Of a stretch of 64,000 nt of DNA, positions 20,570 through 29,892 are shown piece by piece; position 1 is the first letter of the stretch, and each line of letters opens with the position of its first letter. This DNA is from Stutzerimonas stutzeri RCH2 (GTDB lineage Bacteria; Pseudomonadota; Gammaproteobacteria; Pseudomonadales; Pseudomonadaceae). The stretch is taken from positions 1,426,001 through 1,490,000 of the forward strand of contig NC_019936.1 of the NCBI RefSeq assembly GCF_000327065.1, read 5' to 3'. The translations under genes were made by a program, and so were the position numbers. The notes under the pieces were generated by a model, which was not told where the DNA came from, ran no database searches, and was given only the letters and a program-made list of their open reading frames with translations.

Positions 20570-23500
20570 ATGACCGACGCAACGCCCGCTATCGATACCC
20601 TGCTGAAGAATCTCGACCAGGCCCTGTTCGCTGATCGCCATCGCCTGCGCCGGCAGCTGCATGAGCTGAGAAAGCAACCGGACGAGGCCAAGCTCGCCCA
20701 ATGGCTGGAACGTTTTCAGGCCTCCGTAGCCAAGGTCGAGGCGCGCCGTCGGAGTGTTCCGAGCATTCGCTACGACGACAGCCTGCCGATCGCGGCCAAG
20801 CGCGACGAGATCAAGGCCGCGCTGGAAAAGCATCAGGTGCTGGTGATCGCCGGTGAGACCGGCTCGGGCAAGACCACCCAGCTGCCGAAGATCTGTCTGG
20901 AGATCGGCCGTGGTGTACACGGGCTGATCGGCCATACCCAGCCGCGCCGGCTCGCGGCACGCAGCGTCGCCACGCGGGTGGCCGAGGAAATCGGCACGCC
21001 ACTCGGCGAGCTGGTGGGTTATCAGGTGCGCTTCGAGGATCAGAGCAAGGACAGCTCGCTGATCAAGCTGATGACCGACGGCATCCTGCTGGCCGAGACG
21101 CAGCACGATCGCTTCCTCGAGCGTTACGACACCATCATCGTCGACGAGGCGCACGAGCGTTCGCTGAACATCGATTTCCTGCTCGGCTTCCTCAAGACCC
21201 TGCTGCCGCGGCGGCCGGACCTGAAGGTCATCATCACTTCGGCGACTATCGACCTGCAGCGCTTTTCCGAGCACTTCGACGGTGCACCCATCGTCGAGGT
21301 ATCCGGGCGTACCTACCCGGTGGAGACCTGGTATCGGCCACTGGCGGCCGAGATCGACGAGGATGGCAACCGGGTCGAGGATGATCTGACCGTCGACCAG
21401 GGTATCCTCGCCGCGCTGGACGAAATTACGGCCCACGAGCAGAGCGTGGGCAAGCGCCCCGGCGACGTGCTGGTGTTCCTGCCCGGCGAGCGCGAGATTC
21501 GCGACGCCGCCGAGGTGCTGCGCAAGGCCAATCTGAAGTTCACCGAGGTGCTGCCGCTGTATGCGCGGCTGACGCCGGCCGAGCAACAGAAAATCTTCCA
21601 GCCGCGACCGGGGCGCAAGATCGTGCTGGCCACCAACGTCGCCGAGACGTCGCTGACCGTGCCCGGTATTCGCTACGTGATCGATTCCGGCACCGCGCGC
21701 ATCAGCCGCTACAGCTACCGCGCCAAGGTTCAGCGCCTGCCGATCGAGGCGGTGTCACAGGCCAGCGCCAACCAGCGCAAGGGTCGCTGCGGACGGGTCG
21801 AACCGGGTATCTGCATTCGGCTGTACAGCGAGGAAGACTTCCTCGGCCGGCCGGAATTCACCGATCCGGAGATCCTGCGCACCAACCTCGCCGCGGTGAT
21901 CCTGCAGATGCTGCATCTGCGCCTGGGGGATATCCAGGATTTCCCCTTTATCGAGCCGCCGGATGGCAAGGCCATCAGCGACGGCTTCAACCTGTTGCAG
22001 GAACTCTCGGCGGTCAATCGCGAAAACCAGCTGACCCCAATGGGTCGCCAGCTGGCGCGCCTGCCGATCGACCCGCGGCTTGGTCGCATGCTCCTCGAAG
22101 CTGCACAGCAGGGCAGCCTCGCCGAAGTCCTGATCGTTGCCAGCGCACTCTCGGTGCAGGACGTGCGCGAGCGTCCGGCCGACCGTCAGCAGGCAGCCGA
22201 CCAGGCCCATGCGCAGTGGAAGGACCCGGACTCGGACTTTGCCGCGCTGATCAATCTCTGGCGCGGTTTCGAGGAAAAGCGCCAGGAGCTGGGCTCCAAC
22301 CCTCTGCGCACCTGGTGCCGGAAGAACTTCCTCAACTACCTGCGTCTGCGTGAGTGGCGCGACGCCCATCGCCAGCTGACGCTCATCGCCCGGGAGCTCA
22401 AGCTTGGTTCGGGCAGGTCGGCGGATGGCTCCGGGCAAGCAGCGCACGCCGATAAGGCACGTAGGGTGGAAGACGGCGAAGCCTCTTCCGCGCTTTCGGC
22501 GGGGGTCAGCACTCAACCCGCACCGACCAAGGACACCAAGGTCAACGTCATCCTCCGCCAGCAGGCCGAAGCCAGCGAGGCCGCGCAGAAGGCCAAGAGC
22601 TACGCCTCGGTGCACAAGGCCATCCTCGCCGGCCTGCTCAGCCAGATCGGCAACAAGACCGAGGAGGGCGACTTCCTCGGCGCCCGCCAGCGGCGCTTCT
22701 GGGTGCATCCCTCCAGCGTGATCGGCCGCAAGAAGCCCAACTGGCTGATGGCCGCGGAACTGGTGGAAACCACCAAGCTGTTCGCGCGCATGGTCGCCAA
22801 GATCGAGCCGGACTGGATCGAGCCGCTGGCCGGGCATCTGATCAAGAAGAATCACTTCGAGCCGCACTGGGAGAAGAAGCGCGGCCAAGTGGTGGCCTAC
22901 GAGCAGGTAACGCTTTACGGCATGATCGTCGTCGGCCGTCGACCGGTGCATTACGGCCCCATCGACCCGCCCGCTGCCCGCGAGCTGTTCATCCGCGAAG
23001 GGCTGGTGCGCGGCGAGATCAACAGCCGCGCCCGCGCGCTCAGCGCCAATCGCGAGCTGCTCGAACGTCTCGACGAGCTGGAAGCCAAGGCGCGGCGCCG
23101 CGACATCCTCGCCGACGAGGAAACCCTGTTCGACTACTACGATGCGCGCCTGCCGGCGGACATCTACCAGACCGCCAGCTTCGAGAACTGGTACAAGCGC
23201 GAAAGTGCGAAGAACCCGCAGCTGCTGATCATGCGTGAGGAAGACGTGCTCGCCCGCGAGGCCAGCGAGGTCACCGCCGCGCAGTACCCGGATTACCTGC
23301 GCATCGGCGAGCTGCAGTTGCCGCTGGAATACCATTTCGAGCCCAACCACCCGCGCGACGGCGTGACCCTGCGCGTACCGGCGCCGCTGCTGCCGCAATT
23401 GCGCAGCGAGCGGCTCGACTGGCTGGTGCCCGGCTTGCTGGAAACCAAGGCGGTGGCCCTGGTGCGCAACCTGCCCAAGGCCCTGCGCAAGAACTTCGTG

Positions 23501-24652
23501 CCGGTGCCGGATTTCGTTGGCGCTGCGCTGGCCAGGATCGCTTTTGGTGAAGGCTCGCTGCCCGAGGCGCTGGGTCGCGAGCTGCTGCGCATGACCGGCG
23601 CGCGCGTATCGGATGATGCGTGGGCCGAAGCGGCAGCCGGGCTGGAGAGCCACCTGAAGATGAACATCGAGGTGGTCGACGCCCGTGGCAAGTTTCTTGG
23701 TGAAGGCCGCGACCTGGCCGAGCTGACCGCACGCTTCGCCGAGGCCAGCCAGGCCGCCCTGGCGCCGCCGCAGCAGAAGGCCGAACAGAAGCCGGTCGAA
23801 GCCAAGGGTTTTGCCCAGGTCGCAGAAAAGGCCCAGGCGAAGATGGCCGGGCTGTCGATGACGGTCTACCCGGCGCTGGTGGAAGAGGCAGGGGTGGTCA
23901 AGGAAGGGCGCTTTCCAACCCAGGCCGAGGCCGAGTGGCAACACCGCCGCGCGCTGCAGCGCCTGTTGCTGCAGCAGCTGGCGGAGCCGGCCAAGTACCT
24001 GCGCAACAAGCTGCCGGGCCTTACCGAGCTGGGCCTGCTCTACCGCGACATGGGCAAGGTCGATGCGCTGGTCGAGGACATCCTGCTGGCCAGCCTCGAC
24101 AGCTGCATCCTTGACGGCGAAGCCCAGCTGCCGCGTGATGGCGCCGCGCTGGCGTCGCTCGCCGAGCGCAAACGCGGCGACTGGACTGCACATGCCGAGC
24201 GCCTGGCACGTCTGACACTGGAAATCCTCAAGCACTGGCACGGCCTGCAGAAGCGCTTCAAGGGCAAGATCGACCTGGCCCAGGCGGTGGCGCTCAACGA
24301 CATCAAGGCGCAGCTGGGCAATCTGGTCTATCCGGGCTTTGTTCGCGAGACACCTGCCGAGTGGCTGAAGGAGTATCCCCGCTACCTCAAGGCCATCGAG
24401 CAACGCTTCGAGAAGATCGGCGCGCAGCTGCAGCGTGATCGGGTCTGGTCCGGCGAGCTGGCCGGCTACTGGGAGCAGTACCAGACGCGCCTGAACAAGC
24501 ACCTGCAGGAAGGCAAGCGCGATGCCGAGCTGGCACTGTATCGCTGGATGCTCGAGGAGTATCGCGTCTCGCTCTGGGCGCAGCAGCTCGGCACCAGGAT
24601 GGCGGTTTCGGACAAGCGTCTAAACAAGCAGTGGAGCCAGGTCGAGCCCTGA
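20570..24652 (+). CDS. hrpA: ATP-dependent RNA helicase HrpA
   Basis: A 1360-residue DEAH-box helicase. Walker A GETGSGKTT is at residues 95-103, DEAH near 191, SAT near 224, motif VI QRKGRCGR near 400, then the winged-helix/ratchet (HA2) and OB regions and a long C-terminal DUF3418 domain. HrpA unwinds RNA and has been linked to mRNA processing and rescue of stalled ribosomes in E. coli. Oddly, residues about 612-660 (GSGRSADGSG to QAEASEAAQKAKS) form a low-complexity insertion just before the conserved YASVHKAILAGLLSQIG segment. Its DNA contains a REP-like hairpin while the frame stays open. The insertion lies between domains and probably does not kill the enzyme. The start at 20570 fits the family N-terminus. 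Confidence 0.95.
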   Translation: MTDATPAIDTLLKNLDQALFADRHRLRRQLHELRKQPDEAKLAQWLERFQASVAKVEARRRSVPSIRYDDSLPIAAKRDEIKAALEKHQVLVIAGETGSGKTTQLPKICLEIGRGVHGLIGHTQPRRLAARSVATRVAEEIGTPLGELVGYQVRFEDQSKDSSLIKLMTDGILLAETQHDRFLERYDTIIVDEAHERSLNIDFLLGFLKTLLPRRPDLKVIITSATIDLQRFSEHFDGAPIVEVSGRTYPVETWYRPLAAEIDEDGNRVEDDLTVDQGILAALDEITAHEQSVGKRPGDVLVFLPGEREIRDAAEVLRKANLKFTEVLPLYARLTPAEQQKIFQPRPGRKIVLATNVAETSLTVPGIRYVIDSGTARISRYSYRAKVQRLPIEAVSQASANQRKGRCGRVEPGICIRLYSEEDFLGRPEFTDPEILRTNLAAVILQMLHLRLGDIQDFPFIEPPDGKAISDGFNLLQELSAVNRENQLTPMGRQLARLPIDPRLGRMLLEAAQQGSLAEVLIVASALSVQDVRERPADRQQAADQAHAQWKDPDSDFAALINLWRGFEEKRQELGSNPLRTWCRKNFLNYLRLREWRDAHRQLTLIARELKLGSGRSADGSGQAAHADKARRVEDGEASSALSAGVSTQPAPTKDTKVNVILRQQAEASEAAQKAKSYASVHKAILAGLLSQIGNKTEEGDFLGARQRRFWVHPSSVIGRKKPNWLMAAELVETTKLFARMVAKIEPDWIEPLAGHLIKKNHFEPHWEKKRGQVVAYEQVTLYGMIVVGRRPVHYGPIDPPAARELFIREGLVRGEINSRARALSANRELLERLDELEAKARRRDILADEETLFDYYDARLPADIYQTASFENWYKRESAKNPQLLIMREEDVLAREASEVTAAQYPDYLRIGELQLPLEYHFEPNHPRDGVTLRVPAPLLPQLRSERLDWLVPGLLETKAVALVRNLPKALRKNFVPVPDFVGAALARIAFGEGSLPEALGRELLRMTGARVSDDAWAEAAAGLESHLKMNIEVVDARGKFLGEGRDLAELTARFAEASQAALAPPQQKAEQKPVEAKGFAQVAEKAQAKMAGLSMTVYPALVEEAGVVKEGRFPTQAEAEWQHRRALQRLLLQQLAEPAKYLRNKLPGLTELGLLYRDMGKVDALVEDILLASLDSCILDGEAQLPRDGAALASLAERKRGDWTAHAERLARLTLEILKHWHGLQKRFKGKIDLAQAVALNDIKAQLGNLVYPGFVRETPAEWLKEYPRYLKAIEQRFEKIGAQLQRDRVWSGELAGYWEQYQTRLNKHLQEGKRDAELALYRWMLEEYRVSLWAQQLGTRMAVSDKRLNKQWSQVEP
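22461..22500. repeat. REP-like hairpin inside hrpA
   Basis: A GTAGGGTGGA... element carries a stem GGAAGA(c)GGC/GCCTCTTCC at 22468-22489 with a GAA loop. It looks like the GTAGGGTGGA-type intergenic palindromes I recall from pseudomonads, but it is embedded in frame in a coding region. Confidence 0.55.
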
Positions 24653-24690
24653 GGTCGGGGCTGGCACGAATCGTCAATCGCAGGAAGCCC

Positions 24691-25620
24691 ATGGAAACTC
24701 GCAACAGGCTGGCGGGCGTCGCCGGCTCGCTCGCCGCATCGACGCTCTTCGCCACGCTGTACTACTACACCTCGCTGCTCGAACCGTTGAGCGGTCAGCA
24801 GATCTACGGCTGGCGCATTCTGCTGACTGCGCCTTGCCTGGCGTTGCTGCTGCTCGCCATCGGCCGCTGGGGTGAGGTCCGCGAGATCCTCCTGCGTGTA
24901 CCGGTCGAACCGCGACTGTGGCTCGCGCTGCCGCTGTCCTCGGCGCTGGTCGGTCTGCAGCTCTGGCTATTCATGTGGGCGCCGATCAACGGCCACGGCC
25001 TGGACGTCTCGCTCGGCTACTTCCTGCTGCCGCTGACGCTGGTACTCACCGGCCGCCTGGTCTTCGGTGAGGCGATCAGTCGATTGCAGCGCCTGGCCTG
25101 TTTGCTGGCGGCTGTGGGTGTCGGCAACCAGCTGCTGCTGGCTTCGTCACTGTCATGGCCGGTACTCGCCGTTGCCCTCGGTTATCCCTGCTACTTCGTC
25201 CTGCGCCGCTGGATTGGCACCGCCAGTCTCGGCGGGCTCTGGGTCGACCTGATCATCAGCCTGCCGGTCGCCGCGCTGTTTGCCTTCTCCGACCGAGAGA
25301 CCCTGCAACAGCTCGCAGCGAGCCCGGCGCTGCTGCTTCTGATCATCGGCCTGGGTGCGCTCAGTGCCCTGGCCCTGGCGCTGATGATCGTCGCCAGCAA
25401 ACATCTGGATCTCGCACTGTTCGGCCTGCTCAGCTATGTCGAACCGGTGCTGCTGGTCGCCGTGGCGCTGCTGCTTGGCGAAAGCATCGCTTCGGATCAA
25501 TGGCTGACCTATGTGGCGATCTGGACGGCGATAGCGCTGCTGATTGTGGAAGGAGCGAAAGCCTTGCGGGCTGCCCGAGCGGGAGTGCCGCAAAAACGCT
25601 CCCGTCGAGTCCTGAAATGA
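24691..25620 (+). CDS. rarD: RarD/EamA-family membrane transporter
   Basis: A 309-residue protein with about ten hydrophobic segments in two EamA repeats. The N-terminal LYYYTSLLEPLSGQQIYGWR is the characteristic RarD start. RarD proteins were named chloramphenicol-sensitive proteins, but their transported substrate is not settled. The start at 24691 follows AGGAA, 38 bp after the hrpA stop; the frame stays open upstream into hrpA without a ribosome site. It may be transcribed with hrpA. The C-terminus is basic (KRSRRVLK), consistent with a cytoplasmic end. Confidence 0.88.
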   Translation: METRNRLAGVAGSLAASTLFATLYYYTSLLEPLSGQQIYGWRILLTAPCLALLLLAIGRWGEVREILLRVPVEPRLWLALPLSSALVGLQLWLFMWAPINGHGLDVSLGYFLLPLTLVLTGRLVFGEAISRLQRLACLLAAVGVGNQLLLASSLSWPVLAVALGYPCYFVLRRWIGTASLGGLWVDLIISLPVAALFAFSDRETLQQLAASPALLLLIIGLGALSALALALMIVASKHLDLALFGLLSYVEPVLLVAVALLLGESIASDQWLTYVAIWTAIALLIVEGAKALRAARAGVPQKRSRRVLK

Positions 25621-25657
25621 GGCGAAAACCCCTCCCGTGAAAACAGGCTGGCAGCCG

Positions 25658-26512
25658 CTAGACCAACCGCTGCGCGACAATTCCGGCGACAACTGCCAGC
25701 GCCAGCGCGCCGAGCAGCCAGCCCAGGCGCGAGCCGGATCTGCCGGGATTCTCCGTGCGCGCTGCCGCTTCTGCCGGAGTCATTGCCGCGGCGTGCAGCG
25801 GATTGGGCGTCGCCGGACGTGGTCGTGCCGGCTTGGGCTGGGAGGGGACGGGCAGGTCCGCCGCGCGGACGAACACGGTGGCGTCTTCATCGACGATTTC
25901 CGGCGCACTCACCTTGGGGCCGATCACCAAAAGCGTGGTGTTGCCCAGCTGTATCTGATCGCCCGGCTGCAGGACGGCCGTGGTGACCTTTTCACGGTTG
26001 ACCAGCAAACCGTTGGCTGAGGCCAGGTCCTTCACTTCCAGCACGTCGCCCTTGAGATAGAACTCCGCATGGCGGCGGGACAGCTCGGCATCGCTGAAGC
26101 AGAGCTCGCATTTGACCGAGCGGCCAAAGGTCATCGAACCGGTGATGTGGTACTTGTGTCCCTGGTTTTCGCCCTTGACCACCTGCAGCAGCCAGCGAGG
26201 CGCCGCCGCCACCTTGGCGCCGACCTTGGCCGGATCGACGATCTCCAGCTCCAGCGCTCCGAGTCGTACGCGGTCGCCAGAGCGGATCTGATAGCGCTCG
26301 CCGATCTTTTCGTCATTGACGTAGGTGCCGCCTGGCGTGCCGAGGTCGGTCAGGTAGTAGAAGCGGTTTTCCAGTATCAGCTCGGCGTGAAAGGGCGCTA
26401 CGCCGGCATCGCTTATCACCAGCCTGTTGGCGCGGTCCGAACCGAGGGTGAAGCGTTCATCGGCAAGCCAGACAGGGCTCTGACGATTGTCTGCGAAGTG
26501 GATTCTGAGCAT
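25658..26512 (-). CDS. Double-FHA-domain membrane protein
   Basis: A 284-residue protein with two forkhead-associated domains. The first (about residues 8-90) carries FTLGSDRANRLVISD and a FHAEL motif; the second (about 115-200) carries MTFGRSVKCELC, SRRHAEF and DLASANGLLVN. FHA domains bind phosphothreonine. A Pro/Ala-rich linker and one C-terminal transmembrane helix (LGWLLGALALAVVAGIV) follow, so the FHA domains face the cytoplasm. The start at 26512 is preferred because AAGGTAA lies upstream; the longer frame to 26548 lacks a site. It is the last gene of the phosphatase-kinase-FHA cassette and the likely phospho-reader for the kinase. Confidence 0.88.
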   Translation of the reverse strand: MLRIHFADNRQSPVWLADERFTLGSDRANRLVISDAGVAPFHAELILENRFYYLTDLGTPGGTYVNDEKIGERYQIRSGDRVRLGALELEIVDPAKVGAKVAAAPRWLLQVVKGENQGHKYHITGSMTFGRSVKCELCFSDAELSRRHAEFYLKGDVLEVKDLASANGLLVNREKVTTAVLQPGDQIQLGNTTLLVIGPKVSAPEIVDEDATVFVRAADLPVPSQPKPARPRPATPNPLHAAAMTPAEAAARTENPGRSGSRLGWLLGALALAVVAGIVAQRLV

Positions 26513-26572
26513 GTCTGCGTTACCTTGAGCGGGAGCGATCGCAGGCATGAGCCAGGCGATCGGGCGTGATCA

Positions 26573-28126
26573 TCAGTTGAATATCCGATTCCACAGGCGC
26601 TTGACCGGATTGGCCGGCGCCTGCGAGGTCTGCGTGGTGGCGGGTGGGGTGCGCGAGCTACTGGCAGCGGTACGCGGCACCGGTCGCGGTGCTCTTGCCT
26701 TGGCGACACGCTGGGCATGCGCGTCGTGCAGCGCCAGCAGCGGTGCGTACGCCGGTGAGGCTTCCAGTCCCTGCTCAATGTATTCCAGAGCCAATGCGTA
26801 TTCGCGTCTGCCATATGCCGCTTCGGCGAGCTCGACATAGCGTTCGCTGACCCGGGCCAATCCGTCGCGCGCCACCTGATGCTCCGGCAGCCAGCCAAGC
26901 ACCTGCTGGTAGTAATGCACGGCGCTGTCCTCGGCCGGTTCCAGCAGTTGATCATCTGCCAGTCGCTGCGCCGCCAGTTTCAGGGCCTGGGCGATGCGGG
27001 CATCGAGGACACGGCGCAAGCCGTCGAGGGCCTCTGCATTGTCCGCGTCCAGGCGCAGGGCCTGGCGGAAGTAGTAGTCGGCATTGTCGTACGCCGGTGC
27101 GGTCAGCTGTCCTTCGCCCAGGCGCGACTCGGCGCGGGTGAGGAACTCACTGATCTGGCTGTACTGAAACCATTGATAGCCGCCCACGCCCAGTGCGCCT
27201 ATTGCCAACGCAAGCACCGCAGCCACCGTCGCCCAGCGGCCAATAGCACGACGCTGTCGCCGGCGTCGGGGCTGTGCTTGGGGTTCCATGAGCAGTGCCG
27301 GCGCGATGCGCGTCTGGTCCATGTCCGGCTCGGTGAGGGTGTCGATGGCGGCCAGCAGTTCGCGACAGCTGGCGAAGCGCTCGGCCGGCTGCTTGGCCAG
27401 CATGCGGTCGAGCAGCGGCTGATAGGGTGCCAGCGCTGGCGGCAGCAACGGGATGGGCATCTGCAGGTGGTTGAGCACGGTTTGCGGATAGCTGCTGGCG
27501 CGGAACGGATTGGTCCCGGTGAGCATCTCGGCGAGGATCACCCCGAGGCTGTAGATGTCGCTGCGTGCGTCCAACGGTTGGCACTGGGCCTGTTCCGGGC
27601 TGCTGTAAGCCGGGCTGCCGACGGCAATGCCGAAATGCGTGAGTTCGTTGTCCAGTTCGACCGACTTGGCCACGCCGAAATCGGTGAGCACGACGCTGCC
27701 ATCGTCGCGGAAGAGGATATTGGCCGGCTTCACGTCGCGATGAACCAGTCCGCCGTCGTGCACCACTGCCAGGCCACCGGCCAGCTGGCGGATGATGTCC
27801 AACGCCCGGGACGGTGAGAAAACGATGCCGCGGTGCTGCGCCAGATCGCCACCACCGATGTACTCCATGGCCAGGTAATGCCGGCCATCGGCGATCTGGC
27901 CGATATCGTGAATGGTGATGATGGCCGGATGGCGCAGCGAGGCGACGATATGGCCTTCCTGGATAAAGCGTTCGGTGAACGCTGCGTCCTCGGTGCGCAG
28001 CAGTACCTTGACGGCTACCTCGCGATCCAGCGATAGCTGGGTGGCCAGGTAGACTTCGGCCATCCCGCCTTTCCCGAGTCGCTTGTGCAGGCGATAGCCC
28101 GGTATTTCCAGCATCCGATGCGTCAT
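26573..28126 (-). CDS. Membrane Ser/Thr protein kinase (Hanks type)
   Basis: A 517-residue kinase. The glycine loop GKGGMAEV is at residues 18-25, the VAVK lysine at 40, the catalytic loop HRDVKPAN near 130 and DFG near 152, followed by an activation segment with GSPAYSSPEQ. A single transmembrane helix lies near 298-320. The external region is not built from PASTA repeats. It consists of helical TPR-like units (e.g. YYFRQALRLDADNAEALDGL) and ends in a Thr/Ser/Pro-rich stretch and VKRLWNRIFN. All catalytic residues are present, so it should be active. It lies 16 bp after the phosphatase gene and 60 bp before the FHA gene on the same strand, implying one operon. Confidence 0.92.
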   Translation of the reverse strand: MTHRMLEIPGYRLHKRLGKGGMAEVYLATQLSLDREVAVKVLLRTEDAAFTERFIQEGHIVASLRHPAIITIHDIGQIADGRHYLAMEYIGGGDLAQHRGIVFSPSRALDIIRQLAGGLAVVHDGGLVHRDVKPANILFRDDGSVVLTDFGVAKSVELDNELTHFGIAVGSPAYSSPEQAQCQPLDARSDIYSLGVILAEMLTGTNPFRASSYPQTVLNHLQMPIPLLPPALAPYQPLLDRMLAKQPAERFASCRELLAAIDTLTEPDMDQTRIAPALLMEPQAQPRRRRQRRAIGRWATVAAVLALAIGALGVGGYQWFQYSQISEFLTRAESRLGEGQLTAPAYDNADYYFRQALRLDADNAEALDGLRRVLDARIAQALKLAAQRLADDQLLEPAEDSAVHYYQQVLGWLPEHQVARDGLARVSERYVELAEAAYGRREYALALEYIEQGLEASPAYAPLLALHDAHAQRVAKARAPRPVPRTAASSSRTPPATTQTSQAPANPVKRLWNRIFN

Positions 28127-28142
28127 AGAAACTCGTGCCTGG

Positions 28143-28919
28143 TTACGACTTGAGGGGTTTGAGCAGCATGTTGATGAAGCGGCGCCCGCGGGACTCGGCT
28201 GCAGGTGGCGGGCTGGTTCGGCCGATCACGATGCAGCTGATGTTGTCGCGACCGCCATGAGCGTTCGCCTGGTCGATCAGCTGTTCGACCAGATTTTCCA
28301 GCGTGTCGGCAAAGGTGCAGGTGGCGTGGATCTGCGCGTCGGTCAGCTCGTTGGTCAGGCCATCGCTGCACAGCAGAAGCAGTTCGTCGGGCTTCAAGGT
28401 GCCGCTGCCGGTGCCGATCTCCAGCGGTGCTTCCCGTCCCAGGCAACGCAGGATGATGTTGCGCCAGGCGTGGCCCTCGGCTTCGGCGGGTTTCAGCTCG
28501 CCCGCATCGATCATCATCTGCACCCAGCTGTGGTCCCGGGTCAGCTGTTCGATGCCGTTGGCGCTGACCAGATAGGCCCGGCTGTCACCGACCCAGGTGA
28601 GCTCGAAATCCGCGCCATTGAACTGCGCAGCCACCAGCGTGGTACCCATGCCATCGTCTACGGCTTCTTCCAGTACCGCCTGGTTGGCCTGCTGGACCGC
28701 AGTCTGCAGCGACTCGCCATCTTCAATCGCTTTGTGCAATGCAGACAGTGCCAGGCTGCTTGCGATCTCTCCGCACTGGTGCCCGCCCATGCCGTCGGCG
28801 ATTGCCCAAAGCCCGAGCTGCGGCGCGCAGAGCAGCGCATCTTCATTATGGTTGCGCCTGCGCCCGGGCGAGCTTTGCCCGGCGTAGTCCAGCAATGAGT
28901 CAGAAAGGGTCGGTTGCAT
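28143..28919 (-). CDS. PP2C-family Ser/Thr phosphatase
   Basis: A 258-residue PPM phosphatase with the metal-binding motifs RNHNEDALL, IADGMGGH, CSDGLTNELTD and GRDNISCIVI. It hydrolyses phospho-Ser/Thr and is expected to reverse the neighbouring kinase, like the Stp1/Stk1 or PppA/PpkA pairs. The ATG at 28919 (MQPTLSDSLLDYAGQ) is chosen; a GTG at 28937 is in frame but without better support. It is the first gene of the three-gene cassette. No type VI secretion structural gene flanks it here, unlike the P. aeruginosa paralogues. Confidence 0.92.
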   Translation of the reverse strand: MQPTLSDSLLDYAGQSSPGRRRNHNEDALLCAPQLGLWAIADGMGGHQCGEIASSLALSALHKAIEDGESLQTAVQQANQAVLEEAVDDGMGTTLVAAQFNGADFELTWVGDSRAYLVSANGIEQLTRDHSWVQMMIDAGELKPAEAEGHAWRNIILRCLGREAPLEIGTGSGTLKPDELLLLCSDGLTNELTDAQIHATCTFADTLENLVEQLIDQANAHGGRDNISCIVIGRTSPPPAAESRGRRFINMLLKPLKS

Positions 28920-29149
28920 GCGTGGGCCCTGCGGCACGGCGTCGAGCGGGCATGATGCGTTGGGCGTGTGCGACTGTCATCGATTGGCGCCGGAGCAAGC
29001 GCAAAACTGTTAACTCGTGCAAACGGGTGGAATTATTCCGAGTCTCGTACTCCAAGCGCGATGACTCGCGGGCTCGCAATCGCACTGCCAGATCGCTGCG
29101 GGATGCCATGAAGGCGTTTCCGGGAGCAGGCATTCAACGCCTGGGAGGG

Positions 29150-29881
29150 CTATCTGCTGAGTTCGTACGCACACATGTTGACCGTGGCGGCCAGATTCAG
29201 CGACTCGATGGCGCCGCAACCGGGGATGGTGAATGGCTGAGCGTCGAGTGCGTTCAGCTGATCACGGGGCACGCCGCGGGCTTCATTGCCGAACAGGTAG
29301 CAATCGAAAGCCCTGAAACCCGCCGATCGCACGGGCTCGCCGTGCATATCCAGGCAGGCGATGCGCTCGAAGCGCGTGCGCAAGGAGTCCAACTCCACAT
29401 CTAGCTCCATCGGCGCATGAAAGATCGCGCCCATGCTCGAACGCACGACTTTCGGGTTGTACGGGTCGACGCTGCCGGGGCTGAGCAGGCAGCGAAAATT
29501 GCCGAACCAGGCCAGGGTGCGCAGGATGGTACCGAGGTTGCCCGGGTCCTGTATTTCATGCAGGTAGATGGCGCGCTCGCCTGCGACGGGCGCAGCAAGC
29601 GACGCGCCTGTCGCCGGCATCGGTACCAGCGCAACGATGCCCTGCGGGGTCTTGGTGTCGGCGATCTGCGCCATCTGGCGATCGCTGATCAGGTGGGTCT
29701 TGAACGGGCTTTGCCAGTGTTCGTAGGCATTGGTCACATACAGTTCGCTGCGTGCAAGCTGCGGGTTGTGCAGGGCGGCTTTCTGCAGCTCCAGCGCCAG
29801 ATGTTCGCCCTCCACCAGAAAATGTCCGAACTCGGCCCGGTACTTTTTCTGGTGCAGCTTTTTGATGTCGTCGAATTTCAT
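29150..29881 (-). CDS. TrmH/SpoU-family RNA 2'-O-methyltransferase
   Basis: A 243-residue SPOUT methyltransferase. An N-terminal RNA-binding part (HQKKYRAEFGHFLVEGEHL) precedes the knotted SAM-binding domain with motif 1 IQDPGNLGTILRT, motif 2 FGNEARGV and motif 3 ESLNLAATVNMCAYE. These transfer a methyl to ribose 2'-OH of tRNA or rRNA; the target cannot be chosen from sequence. The ATG at 29881 is used; the codon before it is TTG. It lies 11 bp downstream of the FAD oxidoreductase gene on the same strand, suggesting co-transcription. Confidence 0.9.
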   Translation of the reverse strand: MKFDDIKKLHQKKYRAEFGHFLVEGEHLALELQKAALHNPQLARSELYVTNAYEHWQSPFKTHLISDRQMAQIADTKTPQGIVALVPMPATGASLAAPVAGERAIYLHEIQDPGNLGTILRTLAWFGNFRCLLSPGSVDPYNPKVVRSSMGAIFHAPMELDVELDSLRTRFERIACLDMHGEPVRSAGFRAFDCYLFGNEARGVPRDQLNALDAQPFTIPGCGAIESLNLAATVNMCAYELSR

Positions 29882-29892
29882 CAAGGCGGCGC

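Noticed and set aside
21755..24502. A 915-codon open frame on the minus strand inside hrpA
   Set aside because: It lies wholly opposite conserved helicase and DUF3418 sequence and has the composition of a complementary-strand shadow.
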